Source: Inquilinus limosus (GTDB taxonomy: Bacteria > Pseudomonadota > Alphaproteobacteria > DSM-16000 > Inquilinaceae). Taken from it: DNA of 41,278 nucleotides. The stretch spans positions 1 through 41,278 of the forward strand of contig JAEKLZ010000189.1 in NCBI GenBank assembly GCA_019508225.1, given 5' to 3'. The notes under the pieces were generated by a model, which saw only the letters and a list, made by a program, of their open reading frames with translations, was not told the DNA's origin and made no database searches. Positions 37,805-41,278 of this stretch are shown here, piece after piece; the stretch's first letter is position 1; every line of letters begins with the position of its first letter. Position numbers and translations under genes: made by a program.

Positions 37805-38428
37805 ATGACGCAAGCAAGAAGGCCGGTCGAGATGTGGAGGAAACGGATCCTGCGGTCCCTGGCGCTGGCGGTGCCGGCCATCGCCATCGCGGCGGCCGTG
37901 GCCTTCTGGCTCGGCCCCCCCGGCGGACGCGGCGTCGTCGGCCAGGGTTTCGGCTCGGTCGGCGGCCCGATCGCGCTGGTCGACCAGGCCGGCAAGCCGG
38001 TCACCGAGAAGGACTTCGCCGGCAAGGAGGCGCTGATCTTCTTCGGCTTCACCAACTGCCCCGATGTCTGCCCGACCGAGCTGGCGACCATGGCGGCGGC
38101 GCTGGACACGCTGGGATCGAAGGCCGAAGGCGTGGTGCCGGTGTTCGTCACCGTCGACCCGGAGCGCGACACGCCCGAGGTGGTGGGCCAATACGCCCAG
38201 GCCTTCTATCCCCGCATGGTCGGGCTGACCGGCACGGCCGACCAGATCGCCCAGGCGGCCAAGGCCTTCCGCGTCTACTACAAGAAGGCGCCGCAGCCGG
38301 ACGGCTCCTACTCCATGGACCACACCGCCTTCACCTATCTGATGGGGCCGGACTGGCAGGTGCTGGACGTGCTGCCGCCGCAGCTGTCGCCGCAGGCGAT
38401 GGCCGAGAGGATCGGCAAGCAACTGTGA
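37805..38428 (+). CDS. SCO1/SenC family copper chaperone
   Basis: 207 residues from 37805; an in-frame ATG at 37832 (MWRKRILRSL) has AGAAGG upstream and may be the real start. A membrane anchor follows the basic tip (SLALAVPAIAIAAAVAFWLG). The thioredoxin-like domain carries the copper ligands Cys85 and Cys89 in TNCPDVCPTEL and a His near 173 (SMDHTAFTYL) in this numbering. SCO proteins deliver copper to the CuA site of cytochrome oxidase or act as thiol reductases in the periplasm. No oxidase or copper genes are adjacent in this window, so the client is unknown. Confidence 0.93.
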   Translation: MTQARRPVEMWRKRILRSLALAVPAIAIAAAVAFWLGPPGGRGVVGQGFGSVGGPIALVDQAGKPVTEKDFAGKEALIFFGFTNCPDVCPTELATMAAALDTLGSKAEGVVPVFVTVDPERDTPEVVGQYAQAFYPRMVGLTGTADQIAQAAKAFRVYYKKAPQPDGSYSMDHTAFTYLMGPDWQVLDVLPPQLSPQAMAERIGKQL

Positions 38429-38506
38429 TCGGCCACGAACCGGGTTGCGATTCCGCCCGGCGTGCTATCGTGGCCGCACCCTGACCTTCGCTCTCGGAGT
38501 TGCCCC

Positions 38507-38989
38507 ATGACCCTTCGCCACGCCGTCCTGGCCGGGATCGCCTTCCTCGTCCTCAACGGCTGCTCCGAGCGCGAGGCCCGGCAGCAGCAGGCGCTGACGG
38601 CCCAGAACGACCTGGTCGGGCTGAGCGAGGCGCGGCTGCTGTCCTGCGCCGGCACGCCATCGCGCAGCCGCAGCGACGGCAACACCCACTACCTGACCTA
38701 TCAGAGCGCCGGCATGTCCGCGGACCAGGCCGCCGGCGTCGGCGGCTTCGGCGGCACGGGCGGGACCGACATGGGCATCAGCCCGGTCAATTCCGGCATC
38801 GGCCAGAGGATCGGCACCAGCGCGCTGGACCCGAACTACTGCGAGGCCACCTTCACCCTAGTCGACGGCCGCGTCGCCGATATCCGCTACCGCACCTCCG
38901 GCGGCTATCTCCGCACCGCCCAGTGCTCCGACATCGTGTCGCCCTGCCTGGGCGGGCCGACCTTCGACCCCGGCCAGCCGAAGCCCTAG
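38507..38989 (+). CDS. Hypothetical lipoprotein
   Basis: 160 residues, start after CGGAG. The signal MTLRHAVLAGIAFLVLNGCSE has lipobox LNGC, mature end at about Cys19. The rest is glycine and serine rich with a central VGGFGGTGGTDMG segment, CEATFTLVDGRVADIRYRT and two cysteines near the C-terminus (AQCSDIVSPC) that may form a disulfide. The LLSCAGTPSRSRSDGNTHYLTYQS segment looks like the start of a small beta domain similar in pattern to BamE/SmpA-type proteins, but I would not assign it. It lies 78 bp after the SCO1-like gene. Confidence 0.78.
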   Translation: MTLRHAVLAGIAFLVLNGCSEREARQQQALTAQNDLVGLSEARLLSCAGTPSRSRSDGNTHYLTYQSAGMSADQAAGVGGFGGTGGTDMGISPVNSGIGQRIGTSALDPNYCEATFTLVDGRVADIRYRTSGGYLRTAQCSDIVSPCLGGPTFDPGQPKP

Positions 38990-39169
38990 ACGCCGGAACC
39001 CGGCCCGTCGTCGGCGGCGGGCCATAAACCGTCGCGGATCGGATGGACCCGGAGCCCGGAATCCGGGCCTCTGGTCGCGATCCGCCCGGGGCGGTTGCCG
39101 ATCCCGTGCTTGGGCACTAAAAGCGTCATACTGCAGCGCGAAAAGCGCCGTCCCATGGAGTGCGAGCCG

Positions 39170-39919
39170 ATGAAGATCCTGGTCCCGGTCAAACGGGTGA
39201 TCGACTTCAACGTCAAGGTCCGGGTCAAGGCCGACGGGTCGGGCGTCGACATGGCCAACGTCAAGATGTCGATGAACCCCTTCGACGAGATCTCGGTCGA
39301 GGAGGCGATCCGCGCCAAGGAAGCCGGCAAGGCGACCGAGGTCGTGGCCGTCTCGGTTGGCCCGCAGCAGGCGCAGGAGACGATCCGCACCGCGCTCGCC
39401 ATGGGCGCCGACCGCGGCATCCTGGTGCAGACCGATGTCGAGCTGCAGCCCCTGGCCGTGGCCAAGCTCCTGAAGGCGCTGGTCGACAAGGAGCAGCCGC
39501 AGCTGGTGATCCTGGGCAAGCAGGCGATCGACGACGACGCCAACCAGACCGGCCAGGCGCTGGCCGCCCTGCTGGGCTGGGGCCAGGCGACTTTCGCCTC
39601 GAAGCTGGTGCTGGAGGACGGCGCCGCCCTGGTGACCCGCGAGGTCGATGGCGGGCTTGAGACCATCCGGGTCAAGCTGCCGGCGATCATCACCACCGAT
39701 CTGCGCCTGAACGAGCCGCGCTACGCGTCGCTGCCGAACATCATGAAGGCGAAGAAGAAGCAGCTGGACACCGTCAGCCCGGCCGATCTCGGCGTCGACC
39801 CGGCGCCGCGGCTGAAGACGCTGAAGGTGGTCGAGCCGCCGAAGCGCAAGGGCGGCGTCAAGGTCGCCAGCGTGCAGGAGCTGGTGGCCAAGCTGAAGAC
39901 CGAAGCGCGCGTGATCTGA
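39170..39919 (+). CDS. etfB: Electron transfer flavoprotein beta subunit
   Basis: 249 residues. The sequence is canonical: [59 protein letters not shown] and a [20 protein letters not shown] recognition loop, followed by the basic KAKKKQLD segment. The start at 39170 has GGAG nine bases upstream; 39155 would add five residues. EtfB binds AMP and pairs with EtfA to carry electrons from acyl-CoA and other dehydrogenases to the quinone pool. The etfA gene follows 17 bp later. Confidence 0.97.
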   Translation: MKILVPVKRVIDFNVKVRVKADGSGVDMANVKMSMNPFDEISVEEAIRAKEAGKATEVVAVSVGPQQAQETIRTALAMGADRGILVQTDVELQPLAVAKLLKALVDKEQPQLVILGKQAIDDDANQTGQALAALLGWGQATFASKLVLEDGAALVTREVDGGLETIRVKLPAIITTDLRLNEPRYASLPNIMKAKKKQLDTVSPADLGVDPAPRLKTLKVVEPPKRKGGVKVASVQELVAKLKTEARVI

Positions 39920-39936
39920 GGGCGGGGGACCAAGAC

Positions 39937-40875
39937 ATGTCGATCCTGATCGTTGCCGACCACGACAACGCCACGCTGAAAGCCGCCACCCTGCACGCCG
40001 TCACCGCGGCGCAGAAGATCGGCGGCGACATCCACATCCTGGTCGCCGGCTCCGGCGCCCGGCCGGCGGCCGATGCCGCCGCCAAGGTGGCCGGCGTGGC
40101 CAAGGTGCTGCTGGCCGAGGCCCCGGCGCTGGAGCACCAGCTGGCCGAGGCCGTGGCGCCGCTGGTGGTGGACCTGGCCAAGGGCTACAGCCATGTGCTG
40201 GCCACCGCGACCAGCGCCGGCAAGAACCTGCTGCCGCGCGTCGCCGCCCTGCTCGACGTGCAGCAGATCTCCGAGATCACCGCGGTCGATTCGCCGGATA
40301 CCTTCGAGCGGCCGATCTATGCCGGCAACGCCATCGCCACGGTGCAGTCGGCCGACCCGATCAAGGTGATCACGGTGCGCGGCACCGCCTTCGAGGCGGC
40401 GGCCGCCGATGGCGGCTCCGCTTCGGTCGAGACGATCGAGGCCAAGGCGGATGCCGGCCTGTCGAGCTTCGTCGGCCAGGAGCTGAGCAAGTCCGAGCGG
40501 CCGGAGCTGACCTCGGCCCGGATCATCATCTCCGGCGGCCGCGCCATGGGCTCGTCCGAGAACTTCAAGATCCTCGAGGGCATCGCCGACCATCTCGGCG
40601 CCGCCATCGGCGCCAGCCGCGCCGCGGTCGACGCCGGCTACGTGCCGAACGACTACCAGGTCGGCCAGACCGGCAAGGTGGTGGCGCCGGACCTGTACAT
40701 CGCCGTCGGCATCTCCGGCGCAATCCAGCACCTGGCGGGCATGAAGGATTCGAAGGTTATCGTCGCCATCAACAAGGACGAGGAGGCGCCGATCTTCCAG
40801 GTCGCCGATTACGGCCTGGTCGGCGACCTGTTCAAGCTGATCCCGGAGCTGGAAGCCGAGCTGAAGAAGGGCTAA
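39937..40875 (+). CDS. etfA: Electron transfer flavoprotein alpha subunit
   Basis: 312 residues. The N-terminal half is the EtfA/B-type fold ([20 protein letters not shown]). The C-terminal FAD domain has the expected [13 protein letters not shown] (about 197-209), [34 protein letters not shown] (about 262-272) and [16 protein letters not shown]. The protein holds FAD and forms a heterodimer with EtfB. The start is preceded by GGGGGACCAAGAC. The etfBA transcript ends at a strong hairpin 42 bp after the stop codon. Confidence 0.97.
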   Translation: MSILIVADHDNATLKAATLHAVTAAQKIGGDIHILVAGSGARPAADAAAKVAGVAKVLLAEAPALEHQLAEAVAPLVVDLAKGYSHVLATATSAGKNLLPRVAALLDVQQISEITAVDSPDTFERPIYAGNAIATVQSADPIKVITVRGTAFEAAAADGGSASVETIEAKADAGLSSFVGQELSKSERPELTSARIIISGGRAMGSSENFKILEGIADHLGAAIGASRAAVDAGYVPNDYQVGQTGKVVAPDLYIAVGISGAIQHLAGMKDSKVIVAINKDEEAPIFQVADYGLVGDLFKLIPELEAELKKG

Positions 40876-40917
40876 AGGGCTCTGAGCCGACCGCCCGGCT
40901 GACCATTCGAGACGCGG

Positions 40918-40947
40918 AAAGGCGCATCCCCCGGGATGCGCCTTTTT
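40918..40947 (+). terminator. Rho-independent terminator after etfBA
   Basis: GGCGCATCCC and GGGATGCGCC form a perfect 10-bp stem with a two-base core, flanked by AAA on the left and TTTTT on the right. It is 42 bp after the etfA stop codon. Confidence 0.92.
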
Positions 40948-41142
40948 GCTGTCGGCCGGGTATATCCAGCCTGTCTTGTTCCGCTTGACAGGACGGGCCG
41001 GTTGTCCGCCGATAGGGCGTTTTCGACCACCGATTGCGGATCGCCGATTTGGATATCGTGCTGCGCCACAGCGAAGGGATTTCCGGCAGGTGCCGGGCCG
41101 ATTCGTGCGCGCGACCGCAGGGCAGCAGAGGGATTCGCCCGT

Positions 41143-41278
41143 ATGGCGGATGAGACGCCGCGCTATTCCGTCTTCATCGAGGGCGAGACCCTTGATCTCT
41201 GCGTGCCGTCCGAGCAGGCGATCACCGACGGCTGGGCCGACTGGTTCAACGACGCGAAGACGACGCGCTGGCTGTCCC
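41143..41278 (+). CDS. GNAT-like acetyltransferase, N-terminal part (truncated by window end)
   Basis: The visible 45 codons read MADETPRYSVFIEGETLDLC, then VPSEQAITDGWADWFNDAKT, then TRWLS. The WFND..TRWL pattern after an ILDL-type opening strand is characteristic of GNAT-fold acetyltransferases at their N-terminus. The product would use acetyl-CoA; the substrate is not deducible. The start ATG has GAGG upstream at a long spacing (11 bases). The 267 bp before it hold the etfBA terminator and presumably this gene's promoter. Confidence 0.7.
   Translation, partial: MADETPRYSVFIEGETLDLCVPSEQAITDGWADWFNDAKTTRWLS

Overview
The window is high-GC DNA with tightly packed genes, many four-base gene overlaps, extragenic palindromes of three families and gene families typical of soil or plant-associated Alphaproteobacteria (RutR-type regulator, NMT1-type ABC systems, DmeF, electron transfer flavoprotein). 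A Rhodospirillales-like organism is my best guess from composition and gene content. No phage, plasmid or integrase genes were seen, so this looks like ordinary chromosome with accessory pockets.

Layout: (1) 3-1682, 3' part of an M2 (ACE-like) peptidyl-dipeptidase; a palindromic repeat (1688-1763) separates it from a convergent pair, glutamine-synthetase-like ligase plus class III aminotransferase (1777-4508, minus). (2) tRNA-Gly(TCC), a composite palindromic element, recR, and a divergent Lrp-type regulator / EamA exporter pair (4679-7018). (3) 7534-14470, three consecutive paralogous RTX (calcium-binding nonapeptide) proteins that share a C-terminal secretion module, have no enzymatic domain, and end at a strong terminator. 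(4) 14536-23964, all on the minus strand: a reductive pyrimidine catabolism and uptake locus: preT, a PIN-domain toxin-antitoxin pair, preA, a lipoprotein, an N-carbamoyl-beta-alanine amidohydrolase-type gene, an ABC ATPase, two permeases and an NMT1-like binding protein. A near-perfect RutR operator lies in the preT promoter (24073-24088), and a RutR-like TetR protein is encoded at 26337-27041. (5) 24194-27304, a PF06475-type protein, CGNR regulator, second EamA transporter, the RutR-like gene and a frameshifted small protein. (6) 27392-32000, envelope and periplasmic genes: lipoprotein, HtrA-like protease, Lrp regulator, secreted protein, cyclophilin and an exported protein of uncertain fold. 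(7) 32071-35718, M19 dipeptidase-like enzyme, a dmeR/dmeF-type metal efflux operon with an extra small ORF and a candidate operator, and an AtsK-like sulfate-ester dioxygenase. (8) 35901-41278, PAP2 phosphatase and AEC transporter (ATGA overlap), a small SHOCT-like gene, SCO1/SenC, a lipoprotein, etfBA with terminator, and the start of a GNAT acetyltransferase.

How it fits together: the best supported system is the pyrimidine locus. Uptake (ABC), ring reduction (PreT/PreA) and the last hydrolytic step are encoded together under a predicted RutR switch. The middle step (dihydropyrimidinase) is not in the window, and a toxin-antitoxin cassette sits between the two dehydrogenase subunit genes. 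The most unusual block is the RTX trio, whose modules have plainly duplicated and homogenised at the DNA level and whose function I cannot name.
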